Source of the DNA: Biscogniauxia marginata
Taxonomy: Eukaryota > Ascomycota > Sordariomycetes > Xylariales > Xylariaceae
Length of the DNA stretch: 64,000 nt
Reading direction: 5' to 3'
Assembly (NCBI GenBank): GCA_022695795.1
Contig: MU404088.1
Span: 124,001 to 188,000, forward strand
Below are positions 47,559-60,936 of this stretch, piece by piece. The notes under the pieces are model-generated. The model did no database searches. It was not told the origin of the DNA and saw only the letters and a list, made by a program, of their open reading frames with translations. Numbering within the stretch: position 1 is the first letter of the stretch; the number at the start of each line of letters is the position of its first letter. The translations under genes and the position numbers were made by a program.

Positions 47559-48489
47559 GGTCCGTTTGTTTCTTCGGGGGAGGGGGGTTATTCGCCGGAT
47601 CTAGGTAGGGTCGGGACTTGGAATCGAATCGAATTGAATATCGAAACTGAAGGGAGGTAGGCGGTGGTGCAATCTTACAGGTAGGTAGTGTACTGTATGT
47701 TGGTAAGTAAACAGAAAGTTACCTGAGCTTCCCGCCTTATCGTGCGCGTTATCAGAACGCCCTTAAGATTTCGAATAGTGGGGGTTTTTTTTGCTGCTGG
47801 GGGTGAGGGGGGAGGATCCGCCAATATAGTGGAACCTTTGGGTGACGTAACCTTATTGGTATTGGCAGCGCCGTCTAACGGGTCATCGGCACGTTGAAGT
47901 GGAAAAGCATCAAAGGCCCCGATAATGGAATACGCTACGTACTAATTGAAGTATCTGACCTAGTGTAATAGTGGGCATACCTGTTGTATTGCCTCTATCA
48001 CAATTATTTATAGTAATAAGAGACTCTCAAGTCATTCGTTTTCCAACATTATATCTACCTAAGGTGTACCAGACAACCTGCAGCTGATCCTGTATTGAAT
48101 CCTGCAATCCTGTCGCAATACGAAGGAGTACTGTACATAAGCGCCAAGTGTACGATTGGCCCCGACTGATACGAAAAGCACGAAATCCGGTCATCTGCAT
48201 TTGCATCTCCCCGGTGTTCGCATACAACATCAGCAGCCAACCGGTCTTTTCTGTCGACGCTTGATCGTCACACTTACACCTATATCACCTATTATTCCGG
48301 CTTGGGACCTGAGCTTCTGCTTGGGTGCGCGAGCGACTCAGCCTCCACCACTGGGGAAATTGTGTCCATACTAACTAGCCAGTTCGGCTCCGGCGGGCTT
48401 CTTTTTCGTTTCTTTTTCTTTTCTTGTCTCATCATTTTATCAGTTTATCAGTTTATCGTGCTACTTGGGTAGTAGTGAACCTAGATCAT
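47559..48489. other. Divergent spacer DAM1 / CSR1-like
   Basis: Promoters for DAM1 (minus) and the Sec14-like gene (plus). A TGACGTAA half-type CRE is seen near 47842-47849 with ATTGG words just downstream. No gene seen. Confidence 0.5.
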
Positions 48490-50542
<2,053 letters not shown>

Positions 50543-50896
50543 TTAGGAGAAGGGGTACTCTTTCGGTTTATGAAAAGGAGAGAAGGTTACAGCTTATGAG
50601 CTAGTGCACATTGGGCGGAAAAAATAAAAATAAAAACAGCAGCACCTAGATAGACATCGGAAACGGACCATAGGGCAGAGCAGGACTCATTATAGGAGGT
50701 ATCGATTAGAGCTGCTAGAACTAGAAGACGAAACCTGACTATCTGCCTATGTGTGTACCTTTCTTTTCTCTTCCTTTTTTTTTTCAGGTAGGCCGTCCAT
50801 CTTCCATCCACATAGTAAAGCTATGCGTCCTTGTTTGAGATTTACACCCGCCTTTTCCCCTTTTCGATCTCCTTCCCTTTTTCCCGAGCCTTACAT
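50543..50896. other. Convergent intergenic region
   Basis: Between the 3' ends of the Sec14-like gene and HNT1. Contains an AATAAAAATAAAAA tract near 50620 and a T-run near 50776-50784, both compatible with 3'-end formation. No gene seen. Confidence 0.55.
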
Positions 50897-52230
50897 TTAC
50901 ATCCTGGACTTGATGTCCTCGAACAGGGCCTTCAGGGCGTCCATGTCGGTCTGCTGCTGAGGCCAGCCCACGCCGAGACCCTGCTCCTCGCTGGGCTTGG
51001 GGATCTAAATTTGACGGAGGTGGTTAGTTGTATCATAGGTGACGCTGCGAGAGTTACAACAGAAAAAGAAAGAAAGAAAAGGTAAAGAGGAAAGAAAATT
51101 TAGAATAGTGTTTGCTGTTATGAGTTTTTTTTTTTAATTTGCCGAGACTACGTACCATGTGGAAGTGAACCTGTTACGCATGACCGATCGATTGCGATAG
51201 TTGGTTAGTTATTCAGTTTATTTAGTCGGCTTATTTAGGGAATGGAAGGGAAAGGAAGAAAAGTAGAGGGGGGCGGGGGAGGGTTCGATGTATGTTGGGT
51301 GGTTTGTGATATAGGCAGGTAGGCAGCTTACGTGGTCGACGACCTGGTGCGCGATACGCCCGTTGTTCTGCAGGATATTGTAGTTCGTGGCCCCCGTGGC
51401 CTGGACGAGCTTCTTGGCTACGGGCTATATGCACGTACAACCGGGCGGCGTCAGCTTTTTTATGCGGTACTTTGGTTTTTCTTCTTCTTCTTCTTCTTCT
51501 TCTTCTCTCTCTCCGTCTCCTTTTTCTCTCTTTCTGTGTGTGTACCTCTCTGTACCCCGGCCTCATTCTCTCTCTCCTACTCACAACTCCCCTCTATTAA
51601 ATAGGAGGAAGGGGGACGATTGGACTTACCAAGATCTCGCTCAGGTGGTCATCCGGGATGTCGGTGAGCTTCTCGCCGTGGAACTTGGGGATGACGAGCT
51701 AGGGGGGAGAATAGGAGGTATGATGTAAGTAAACGAATACGCAGAAGCTAAGTGATAACTATTATTTCTCTCTCTCTCTCGCGTCCTATCTCCTCGAACC
51801 CGAACCCCCCACTTGATATTCCCGGGTCAAGTCAAGCTTACAGCGTGGCCCTTGCTCAGGGGTTGGATGTCCAGGAAAGCGAGCGTCTTGTCGCTCTCGA
51901 AGAGCTTGAAGGACGGGATCTCGCCTGCGTTGTGTGATTTTGATCGCATACTGTTAGCTTATATATATTATACTGTAATACATACCATATCCCTCCTTGA
52001 GTGTTGCAGATTTTTCGTGATGATTATTGGAGAGAACTCGACAGGTATATAGGTAAATACAACGCCTCCCCATCGTCCGTCTTATGAATAAGAGAAACGC
52101 CGCGGAAAAGTTTCAAGCTTGAAGGTTGTGATTGATGAGGGGGCAAAGAGGAGGAGGGATTGGCGGGGGGGGAGGCTCGGAATTTGATAAACTTGCCTTT
52201 GATGATCTTGCAGAAGATGCACGCTGCCAT
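50897..52230 (-). CDS. hnt1: HIT-family nucleotide hydrolase Hnt1 (HINT/PKCI type)
   Basis: Six exons on the minus strand: 52197-52230, 51842-51924, 51630-51698, 51332-51424, 51156-51170 (15 nt) and 50897-51004, giving 133 residues, the HINT length. It begins MAACIFCKIIKG, continues EIPSFKLFESDKTLAFLDIQPLSKGHA, then NYNILQNNGRIAHQVVDH, and the histidine triad HVHFHM (His93, His95, His97), ending in IPKPSEEQGLGVGWP. The family hydrolyses AMP-lysine and other adenosine phosphoramidates. Intron 1 is GC-AG (donor AAAG|gcaagt); no GT donor nearby keeps the frame. The 15-nt exon 5 encodes VHFHM. Introns are 272, 143, 205, 161 and 151 nt, long for this locus. A second in-frame ATG 12 nt upstream (52242) would add MSSK; the inner start matches the family. 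Confidence 0.95.
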
Positions 52231-52242
52231 TTTGGAGCTCAT

Positions 52243-54206
52243 GAGAGAGGTAGGAGGGTTAGGTGAAGAGATCTTTTGTAGAGGTGAGTGTTTTTATTGA
52301 TTGGATATCTGTAGGTGTAGTAGGTATGGTGTAGTCAAGTACGTAGTATCTAAGTGAGGTGAGACAACTTTCGATCTAGGACGTAACTCGGCATCTTCCA
52401 TCACAAGTTAACACCCGACGTCAGATGGAGGGGCAGCAAACAGAGCGAGCATCCGACAGTGAGAGTCTACAGTATACGAATAAATTCTTGACTGTGTTCG
52501 ACTTGGTTCAATAAGTACTAGACTATCTGTATTATTACCAGTATTTAGCTACCTACATAGAATGCAAGGGCTACGAGATGAATCCGACCATGTATCTCAT
52601 CTTTTCATAAACAGAGCTTGATATTCATTCTTGCTACCTAATTTAGGGAGTGCCCATTTGCGATAGGTTACCTAGAAAGCGAGAAGTGATCAAAGTTGAT
52701 GATCGATAAAGCTGATTATTGCGATGCTTGGAGTTGGGTTGAAAAAAAACAGCTGCATTTGAAAAAAATCCCGTGATTGAGCAACAGTTGAAAAAAATAC
52801 TTCTCTTAGTTGGAGAGAGAAAATTGGAAGGAAAAAAAGGAAGGCTAAGAAAGTGTCAAAAAGAAACTCGAATCTGAGACTCTCAGAGAATGTGTTTTCC
52901 AAAGATTGGGGAATGGAGCATTGTGGGACGAATACGGTATTTTCTGGTAAAAGGCAAGAAAATATTCCGACTTATTCATTCCCGCTCCAATTGTTTCGAC
53001 CTTTTATTTTTGGTTATATACCTAGGTCAACGGGCCTGGAGCGAGGGAAACAAGCGAAGCTTTTCCGAGCGCACCGTGCGGGAGATATGGGTACCTGGTG
53101 CATAGACCTAAATGTGCTCTTTGCTCAGTCTTTACCTAACTAGGTACGATAGCTGGTATATTGCCAAGTACATAAGGTACCAGGTAGGTAAGTTGGTACC
53201 TAAGTTGGATGCACATGGAATGTCCATATCAAGATACCATAGAACGCGCAATTGTACCTACACGTGCTTGTAAAGCAGCTAATTGGATAGGCACACGCAC
53301 TTTGCTTTTCATTACCATTCTCTATAGATTATTGATATTGTTTAGCGATATTGTATGAATGCGTTGCTCCTTTCAATCAATAGTACAGTACTACACCTGG
53401 GTGCTCGAGCATCGTAAGAGGTTGTCCCCTCAGTAGGTACGTTGTAGATATATCCCAAGGTGAATTCAAGCTCCATTTTCATTGTATCAGTTACGTTGGT
53501 AGGCCCGCAAGATCAGCTGTATACTCTTCAAATATAGAGACAGCTTCGTAAATAAACATCGTATTCAAAATGTCGACCTTTGACCGCCAGTACTAAGAAC
53601 TCCACAGTTAAGAGAGGACGATCATTTACATGTGAGGTACTACTAACCAAAGCTATTAAGTTAGTCTAGCCACTCCAATTGACTCTACAGCCAACCCTAT
53701 ACGAACTTATTTGCATCAGTAATAGTCGATATGCTTCATCCGAACCGTCGAATGGAGTAGATACTGGTGGAGTAGATGTAGGGCTGTATATTCGAGTCCA
53801 ACGTACTTATTAACTGGTCCCGATCTGAGGTTGTTGTGAAACCTGACTCGCAGTTTAGATACGATACGAGGCAGGTAAAGTAGCTCCCCGCCTGCCCGCC
53901 TTGTCCCGATGCAAGGAACGGACCCTAACCTGAGACAATAGAGACTCGGCTGTCAGCGTCATTACGTCAACAGGACCCTTTCAAAGCTGAATGCCGTGTA
54001 CCTAATTTATTGGCTCAACACCTCAAAGTGAGTGGTTCAAAGAATTACCTATGTAGGTAAACAACAAGTGGGAGGCAGCTCATTCTTCATCACCTTTATT
54101 AGAGCTGGTTTAGTAAACCTTCGCTCACACAAGCACCTTCGTCTTGTTTACTTACCATAGACCCCCACTCACTATCTACAGCTCGTTCGACTCTTTTATC
54201 GACAAG
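52243..54206. other. Divergent spacer HNT1 / severin-like
   Basis: About 2 kb without a supported gene; frames at 52690-53143 on both strands lack domains. GACGTC occurs near 52417 and ACGTCA near 53964. GGTACCAGGTAGGTA-type words occur near 53160-53205. Confidence 0.55.
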
Positions 54207-55430
54207 ATGCCGCCACATGAAGGATTAGTACACCAGAAGGAGTACGACTGGAGGGATAGCAATGTCGAATTCATCGGCTCGGACATCGACCACAAAGTCA
54301 AGTACAACTCGGCCGCCACGGAACCAGCGTGGCAGGAAGTGGGAAAGGCGCCGGGACTTCTAGTCTGGCGCATCGAAGACTTCCAGGTGGTACCCTGGCC
54401 AAAAGAACAATACGGCGAATTCCACGAGGGCGACAGCTACATCGTCTTACATTCCTACAAGGTGGGCAGCAAAGGCGGCCAGGAGAAGCTAGGCCACGAC
54501 ATCTTCTTCTGGCTCGGGAGCAAGACCACGCAGGACGAGGCGGGCACGGCGGCCTACAAGACAGTCGAGCTGGACGAGTTCCTGCACGGGGTCGCCACGC
54601 AGCACCGCGAGCTGCAGAGGGAGCCCTCGGACGACTTCGTGGCGCTGTTCCCGCGGATCCGCATCCTGTCGGGCGGCGTGCGCTCCGGGTTCACGCACGT
54701 CGAGACGGACAAGGCGCCCGAGGACACGGTCACGCTCCTGCGGATCTTCACGCACCCGTCGTCGGCCAAGCAGCGCGCCGCCAACGCGGTCGTGGTGTAC
54801 GAGGTGGAGCCGACCTGGCGGAGCCTCGACGAGGACGACGTCTTCGTGCTCGAGCGCGGCGGCAAGATCTGGGTCTGGCAGGGCCGCAACTGCACCCCGA
54901 TGGAGAAGGCCAAGGCCGCCCAGGTCGTCCACGACATGACGCTCGCCAAGCACGCCGACGTCGAGGTGCTCTCGCAGTCGGAGGGGCGCTCGCGCACCGT
55001 CGTCGAAATGCTCGGCGGCGGCGGGGAGGAGGAGGCGGAGGCGGAGGCGGAGGCGGACGGCACCCGCGCTCTCAAGGCGCCGCGGCCGCTGGCGCTGCAC
55101 ACCGGGGCTGCCGAGCGCCCGCGCAAGCTGTGGCGTCTGTCGGACGCCTCGGGCCGGCTCGAGTTCACGGCGGTCAAGGAGGGCCCGGGCATCGGCCGGG
55201 CGGACCTGGACGGCGACGACGTCTTCCTGCTCGACACGGGCAGCGGCGTCTGGGTGTGGCAGGGCGCCGGCGCCAGCAGGGCGGAGAAGGCCTCGTGGAT
55301 CGGGGTCGCCGAGACGTACGTCCGCCGGCTCGGGAACGCGTCGGGGGACGCGGACGCGTACCTGACGCCCATCTCCAAGGTGGTCGAGGGGAACGAGAGC
55401 CCGGCGTTTAACGCCGCGCTCGAGGCGTAG
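54207..55430 (+). CDS. Severin/fragmin-like gelsolin-domain protein
   Basis: A single-exon, very GC-rich gene of 407 residues from MPPHEGLVHQKEYDW. Three gelsolin-like repeats are visible: repeat 1 (about residues 48-150; LVWRIEDFQVVPW, EFHEGDSYIVLHSY, HDIFFWLG), repeat 2 (about 165-280; IRILSGG, DEDDVFVLERGGKIWVWQG) and repeat 3 (about 310-400; KLWRLSD, DGDDVFLLDTGSGVWVWQGA). An acidic Glu/Ala repeat (GGAGGC units near 55025-55055) links repeats 2 and 3. Three-repeat proteins of this size (severin, fragmin) sever and cap actin filaments in a calcium-dependent way; filamentous ascomycetes carry them while budding yeast does not. Earlier in-frame codons up to 54144 start without ATG. The activity is inferred from the family. 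Confidence 0.9.
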   Translation: MPPHEGLVHQKEYDWRDSNVEFIGSDIDHKVKYNSAATEPAWQEVGKAPGLLVWRIEDFQVVPWPKEQYGEFHEGDSYIVLHSYKVGSKGGQEKLGHDIFFWLGSKTTQDEAGTAAYKTVELDEFLHGVATQHRELQREPSDDFVALFPRIRILSGGVRSGFTHVETDKAPEDTVTLLRIFTHPSSAKQRAANAVVVYEVEPTWRSLDEDDVFVLERGGKIWVWQGRNCTPMEKAKAAQVVHDMTLAKHADVEVLSQSEGRSRTVVEMLGGGGEEEAEAEAEADGTRALKAPRPLALHTGAAERPRKLWRLSDASGRLEFTAVKEGPGIGRADLDGDDVFLLDTGSGVWVWQGAGASRAEKASWIGVAETYVRRLGNASGDADAYLTPISKVVEGNESPAFNAALEA

Positions 55431-56163
55431 GTCCGGGACCTACCTAGGTAGGCTAGGTGTATTTGTAGTTTGACGATGTTTTTTTTTCTTAATTTTTTCC
55501 CCCATCCCTTTAAACACTAGGCATGGCATGTATATTAAAAAGCTATGTACCTACCGCTGACATGAATGTTACTTATTGGGCGATATACCTCTTGAAAAGA
55601 TGCATTTTAAGAAATTTAGAATATTACAGGGTGTACGGACTATATAATGTAATAGTTATATGTTAGAAATTCGTGTAAGTGGATTGGTGTTGGTGATACA
55701 TGGATCGCTCGAAGGTTAAATCTGTATTCCCCAATGACTTCAATGTTAGCAGATTTGTAGTGACAGTATTGACAGGCTGGCAAGTGCCGTAAAGTGACCG
55801 CGACAAGGTGGGTCTCCTTCCCCTATAATCGAATTTCTCGACGCGTCCCTTTCTTTTTTCCTTTTTTTCCTTTTTTTTTTTTCCCTTTTCAGCTGCAGAT
55901 TGACACCGCACGTATTAATAGGTACACGCTAGGTTAAACTGTCTCCTAAAGTAATTGGATCGGGCCATTGCTGTATGTAAGCAAAAGGGTCCTTTAATTT
56001 GCGAATAACCACCGACTTTCAATTACCACCAAACTAGGTACCTATAGTTCTCCCGCCAACAATCACAACGACAACACTCATCTTAAGCTTCTAGGCTGCA
56101 GAATTCAAACCCAGACGTAAATGTATCGCAGTTGATAAGTCGACGAACATCCTCTCCCCGAAA
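55431..56163. other. Intergenic, LCB1 promoter
   Basis: Holds the 3' flank of the severin-like gene (TACCTAGGTAGG right after the stop, T-runs) and the LCB1 promoter and leader. A T/C-rich tract near 55848-55885 is the main simple repeat. No gene seen. Confidence 0.55.
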
Positions 56164-57969
56164 ATGGATCTGCACGAGGCGCAAGCCTATCTACAGGCTT
56201 CGCTCCACGAAATCTCCGAGGCCTTCCAGAAGGTACCCGGGAGCTCCGTCTTGATCCGCTACATCCAGTCGAGTTACCAGAACGACCCGGTCCGATCTGC
56301 TATAGAACTCGTACTCGTGATATTCTTCGTACGCTACTTGTTGTCGCCGTCCTATCCGACCCACGATCCCAATTATGTCAAACTGCGCGAAGACGAAATC
56401 GACGAGCTGGTCAAGGAATGGGAGCCCGAGCCCTTGGTCGCCCCCCAGACTTCGTTTGAGGAGGCCGAGGCCGAGAAGGTACCTATCATTGTCGGGTAAG
56501 ACGTCCACTTGATATTATTCGAGCGAAAGGGGGGAAAGGAAAGAAAATAGTCAGAGGGAGAGAGAGAAGGATTAATAGTTGCTGACGTGGAAACAAAAAT
56601 GTATAGAGCGACTGGTCCGAGAGTGAAGCTATCGAACGGCAGGACAGTCACGAATCTCGCCTCATACAACTTCTACAACTTGAACGCTAGCGAGTCCATC
56701 AAGGAGAAGGTCATCCAGACCCTACGCACTTACGGAGTCGGTCCTTGCGGTCCGCCGCAGTTCTACGGTACTCAGGATGTTCACATGAACACCGAAGCCG
56801 ACATTGCCTCCTTCCTCGGCACGCAGAGCAGCATCGTGTACGCCCACGCTTTCTCCACCATTACGAGCGTCATCCCGTGTTTTTGCAAGCGCGGCGATAT
56901 CATCGTTGCCGACAAGATGGTCAATTACTCGATTCGTAAGGGATTGGAAGCCTCGCGGAGCACCATCCGCTGGTATAACCACAACGACATGGAGGACTTG
57001 GAGCAGGTCATGAAAAAGGTGGCCCAAGAACAGGCAAAGAAGAAAATCCTGACCAGGCGGTTCATCGTGACCGAGGGTCTCTTCGAGATGGTTGGCGACT
57101 GTTCTGATCTTCCCAAGCTCGTAAGGAACCCTTGTCGATAGTTTTGACTTTTCAAGATCTTACTTTACTAACAGGGGATAATACTTAGATCGAACTGAAG
57201 GAAAAGTACAAGTTCCGTCTTGCTCTTGACGAGACTGGATCATTCGGTGTACTAGGCCGCAACGGGCGGGGACTCACGGAGGCCCAGAACGTGGATTCGG
57301 AAGCTGTGGATGTGATCATCGGGTCTCTAGCGGGTCCTCTCTGTGCTGCTGGTGGCTTCTGTGCCGGGTCAAAGGATGTAGTGCAGCATCAGCGCATCAA
57401 CTCTGCCGCGTACACGTATTCGGCTGCTCTGCCTGCCATGTCTGCGGTGACGGCAAGCGAGACCTTGAACGTTCTGCAATGCAACCCCGACATACTGATC
57501 CAGTGCCGCGAGAACATCCGAGCGATGAGGGCGCAACTGGACCCACGGAGCGATTGGGTCAAGTGCACGAGCGACCCCGAGAACCCGGTTATGTTGCTCG
57601 TGCTCAAGCCCGAGGTGATCCAATCGAGGCGACTAAGCATCGAGGATCAGGAACGGTTGTTTTTCGACTGCGTAGAAGAGGTAAGTCTATCATGGCGGAC
57701 AATCGAATTATTCATCTTTTGGGCTTAAGTAGCTGACGAGAGTGTAGTCGCTTGCCAATGGGGTCTTGATCACCAGGCTGAAGTGCATGCCTCTGATCAA
57801 CAGTCTCGGCGCTAAGAACGCGGACGTCAACATCCAGCCGGCACTCAAGGTCTGCATCACGTCTGGCCTATCCAAGAAGGAAATCGAAAAGGCGGGCATT
57901 ACGATTCGACACGCGATCACCAAGGTCATGACGCGTAAGACTAACAGACAACCGACACTGTCTGGTTAG
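56164..57969 (+). CDS. lcb1: Serine palmitoyltransferase subunit Lcb1
   Basis: First committed step of sphingolipid synthesis: serine plus palmitoyl-CoA to 3-ketosphinganine, as heterodimer with Lcb2 in the ER. Four exons: 56164-56495, 56607-57120, 57189-57680 and 57748-57969; introns 111, 68 and 67 nt; 519 residues. A membrane segment (IELVLVIFFVRYLL, about residues 45-58) lies near the N-terminus. The fold-type I aminotransferase core follows (NLASYNFYNLNA, GVGPCGPPQFYGTQDVHMN, FIVTEGLFEMVGD, FRLALDETGSFGVLGRNGRG). As in all Lcb1 proteins, the PLP-lysine position is not Lys (IIGSLAGPLCAAGGFCAGSK), so catalysis depends on Lcb2. The GPCGPPQFYG motif holds the Cys that is altered in human sensory neuropathy. 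Confidence 0.96.
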
Positions 57970-59563
57970 GAATCATTCAGCTTTTCATGATTTTTTTTTG
58001 TTTCAAAAAGGGAATAGGGAAGAGGAAGACAGAAAAAAAGGTAAAGGTGACGAGCGGGATGAAATACGCATTTGGTTACCTAGGTATCGTTATGTTGTTG
58101 GGTCTAACGATGATGATGCATAATGGAGGAGCGAGTATCCAGGAGTTGAAAGAGCCCCGGTCTGTCTTTTTTACTTTAAAAAAAGAAGATGAATTATACG
58201 GGAATGAAATGGGTAGAAGGGCTCATATGATTGATAGAATATATATGTAATAATTGCTAATAGTTTCTCGAGCGCACGAAATACCGTCGACGGTATTCTT
58301 GCTTCGATGCGTCGTCTACTAGGTACCTACCTATACTTATCAACACGATTCTACCTACCAATAGCACGGGTAAAGATAATACAACGTACTTGTTCTGTTC
58401 ATTAATACCAATCGTCTCCTTCCACTGAGACATGTTCGGGTCCTGTGGCTGGCGGTGAGTCTGGGAAGGCACGCTATTTATTTTGGTCTGAATTATCAAA
58501 AGTTCTTGCCTAGGTACTTGCCAATGGATCTTATTTATATTCATTCACCCTAAGCTTAGTGCCTTATTCACACGAGACAAACATGTAGTAGCATTGACCC
58601 TTTTTCTCCCCTACGGTATTGTGGACGGACCATTTCCCCTTCTTCCTCCCAGCTATTTACTACCTACCTACCTACGTATTTATATCCTTCACCACATTTC
58701 TGCCATCTCTAGTATCCATTCACTCGTTCACCATCGGAACTGCTTAGGAAATAGCCCGCGAGCCGCCGCTTATGGGGATTTAATAATAGGGTGGCATTCG
58801 CGCATTCAGTCTCCTTTTTCTCGCGCACGTCGTTGCTACAAAAAAAGAAAGAAAAACACCCAACACTCGTTAAGCCAGATATCTTCTTCAACTTGGGTAT
58901 CCAAATCACCAAAAGCTATATAAAGAAAAACAGCAATAGTGAGTGGATTTTCTCTTCTCGGGTCAAAGGCGGATTTCCACTGTTCTTTCCCACGAAAGAT
59001 TCGCGGCTACATCATAATATCCCTTGTATCTGTCCTCGATTATTCCTCCCTCGAGCGCCATCATTCCGCCACGCCCGTCCTCTGAGACCCTCAAGAAAAA
59101 AACAACGACACGCATTCCACCGACTTCTCCTTTGCTCCTGGCTCCTCGTCTTTCGCTGCCGGGGCAACTTCTGCCACGAGACGCAGAGGTAATCTCCGGT
59201 GCTCTTTTGTCCTTTGATCTTCGCCCTCCCGTCTCGGCCTCGAGCTCGTCTTCTTCATATACACATAAACAACATTAACCCCCCATTCACTCCTTTGTCC
59301 CCCTTGTTTTTTTTGTCTCCTGTAGCCCTTGTGACTGACGGGTATCAATTGACGGCCTTTGCCAGTCGCCTGCCGCATTCATGCCCGCTTTTTGTTTTCT
59401 TTCTCGTCACTCGTTTGCCTAACTACACACATATTCACTCCTTTTCGCCGAGTCTTGTTGCCGTGCTGACAGCTCAGGTCACTCGTTATTTGTTTTCTGG
59501 CATCTCCGCCCTTCGATTCCCTACTTTCGGCCGCCTTCAGCACCTCGTTGACTCTCCGCAGCC
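57970..59563. other. Intergenic, GH17 promoter and long leader
   Basis: No supported gene. The last about 500 bases are pyrimidine-rich with many CTCC/TTCC words, typical of a fungal promoter and 5' leader. CTAC repeats occur near 58662-58675. Open frames at 58791-59567 look like non-coding leader sequence. Confidence 0.5.
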
Positions 59564-60936
59564 ATGAGACCTATAGGCATATCTTTCGCTCTCTTTTCCC
59601 TCCTTCACTTGTCGGCCGGGCAGCCCAGTAAGTCGCGTCGCCTAACCATCACCCTCTTATCCAGCTTGTAGCTCTGTCTGACTTGGAAATAGGGCACCGC
59701 CATGTCCATCGGCATAGGGCAAACAGAGACTTGATGCCCAAGAGAGACAAAATCACTGTCACCGATGCGGCTTATCCTAGTGCTACCGAACGTCCCGAGG
59801 TCGTAGTCTACGTTGACCAGTACGGTAACCCCGTCCGTACTGCCACCGAGACCGTCGTCTACGTTCCCGTCTCGTCAACGGACGCTCCAGAGGCGCCTGC
59901 TCCGTCGACACCAGAGGCCGCACCACCTTCCGCTGCTTCGGTCCCCCCAGTAGAACAACCTGCACCCCCTGCGCCCCCTCCTCCTCCGCCCGCGCCGGTA
60001 GAACCAGCCCCTGAGCCGAGTGCTAGTTCTAAGAATGTAGCTCCTTCAGCTCCGACGCCGAGTTCAACTTTGGAACCCGCTCCGCCCCCCTCGTCGTCGC
60101 CTTCTCAACCGCCCCCTCCTGCTTCCGAGGGAAGCAATCTCCACGGTATTACCTACTCTCCCTATAAGGGCAACGGCGCCTGCAAGTCTGCAGACGAGGT
60201 TGACACAGACTTCGCACTCTTCGCTAAGGACCATGGTGTTATTCGTCTGTACGGTGTCGATTGCGACCAGGTCGCGTCCGCCTACCAGGCAGCCAAGAAG
60301 TATGGCAACAAGCTTTTCCTCGGAATCTTTGACATCAGCAATGTGGACCAAGCCGTGTCTACCATAGCTGATGGTGTCAATCGCGACTGGAGCATTGTCG
60401 ACACGGTTTCCGTAGGCAATGAGTTGGTCAACAATGGTGGAGCTAGTGTGAGTCAATCTCTCAGCGCATTAGGCCAGGCGAGGTCCGCACTGAGAGCTGC
60501 TGGTTACCAAGGTCCTGTCGTTGTTGTGGATACGTTCGTCGCTGTTCTCGCCCATCCCGAGCTCTGTGACCAGTCTGATTACTGTGCCGTCAACGTCCAC
60601 CCCTTCTTCGACCCCAATACTGGCGCTAATCAAGCCGGCTCGTTCGTCACTTCTACTGTCAGCAGAATTCGCAGCAGGATTTCCGACCAGAACAAGCGTA
60701 TCGTCGTCACCGAGACTGGTTGGCCCTGGCAAGGAGATGCCAACGGTAACGCCTTGCCCGGCATGGATCAACAATCATCGGCGCTTAGTTCGATCAAGAG
60801 TGCCTACAAGAGCAACGCGAAGGACGTGATCCTCTTCACGGCTTTCAATGATCTATGGAAGAAGCCCGATGCAGGCACATTCATGGCTGAGCAGTTCTGG
60901 GGCATGGGAGGACGGTATTCTCCATGCGACGAATAG
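59564..60936 (+). CDS. Secreted GH17 beta-glucosidase/glucanase-like protein
   Basis: Two exons, 59564-59627 and 59693-60936, with a 65-nt intron, 435 residues. A signal peptide (MRPIGISFALFSLLHLSAGQ) ends at the intron. It is followed by a His/Arg-rich propeptide (RHRHVHRHRANRD) and a Lys-Arg Kex2-type site (residues 38-39). A Pro/Ala/Ser-rich linker spans about residues 85-165. The glycoside hydrolase family 17 domain starts at GITYSPYKGNGACKS (about residue 173), with the acid/base Glu265 in VGNE and the nucleophile Glu362 in TETGWPW. The architecture matches the fungal Scw4/Scw10 and BtgE group, cell-wall-bound enzymes acting on beta-1,3-glucan. No GPI signal is seen at the C-terminus (YSPCDE). 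Wall remodelling is inferred. Confidence 0.93.

Noticed and set aside
52690..53143. Overlapping open frames on both strands
   Set aside because: Simple-sequence rich (poly-A/T), no recognisable protein, and both strands equally open.
54329..55411. 360-codon open frame overlapping the severin-like gene
   Set aside because: Arg/Gly/Ala-rich shadow of a GC-rich gene in another frame; the gelsolin repeats fix the true frame.
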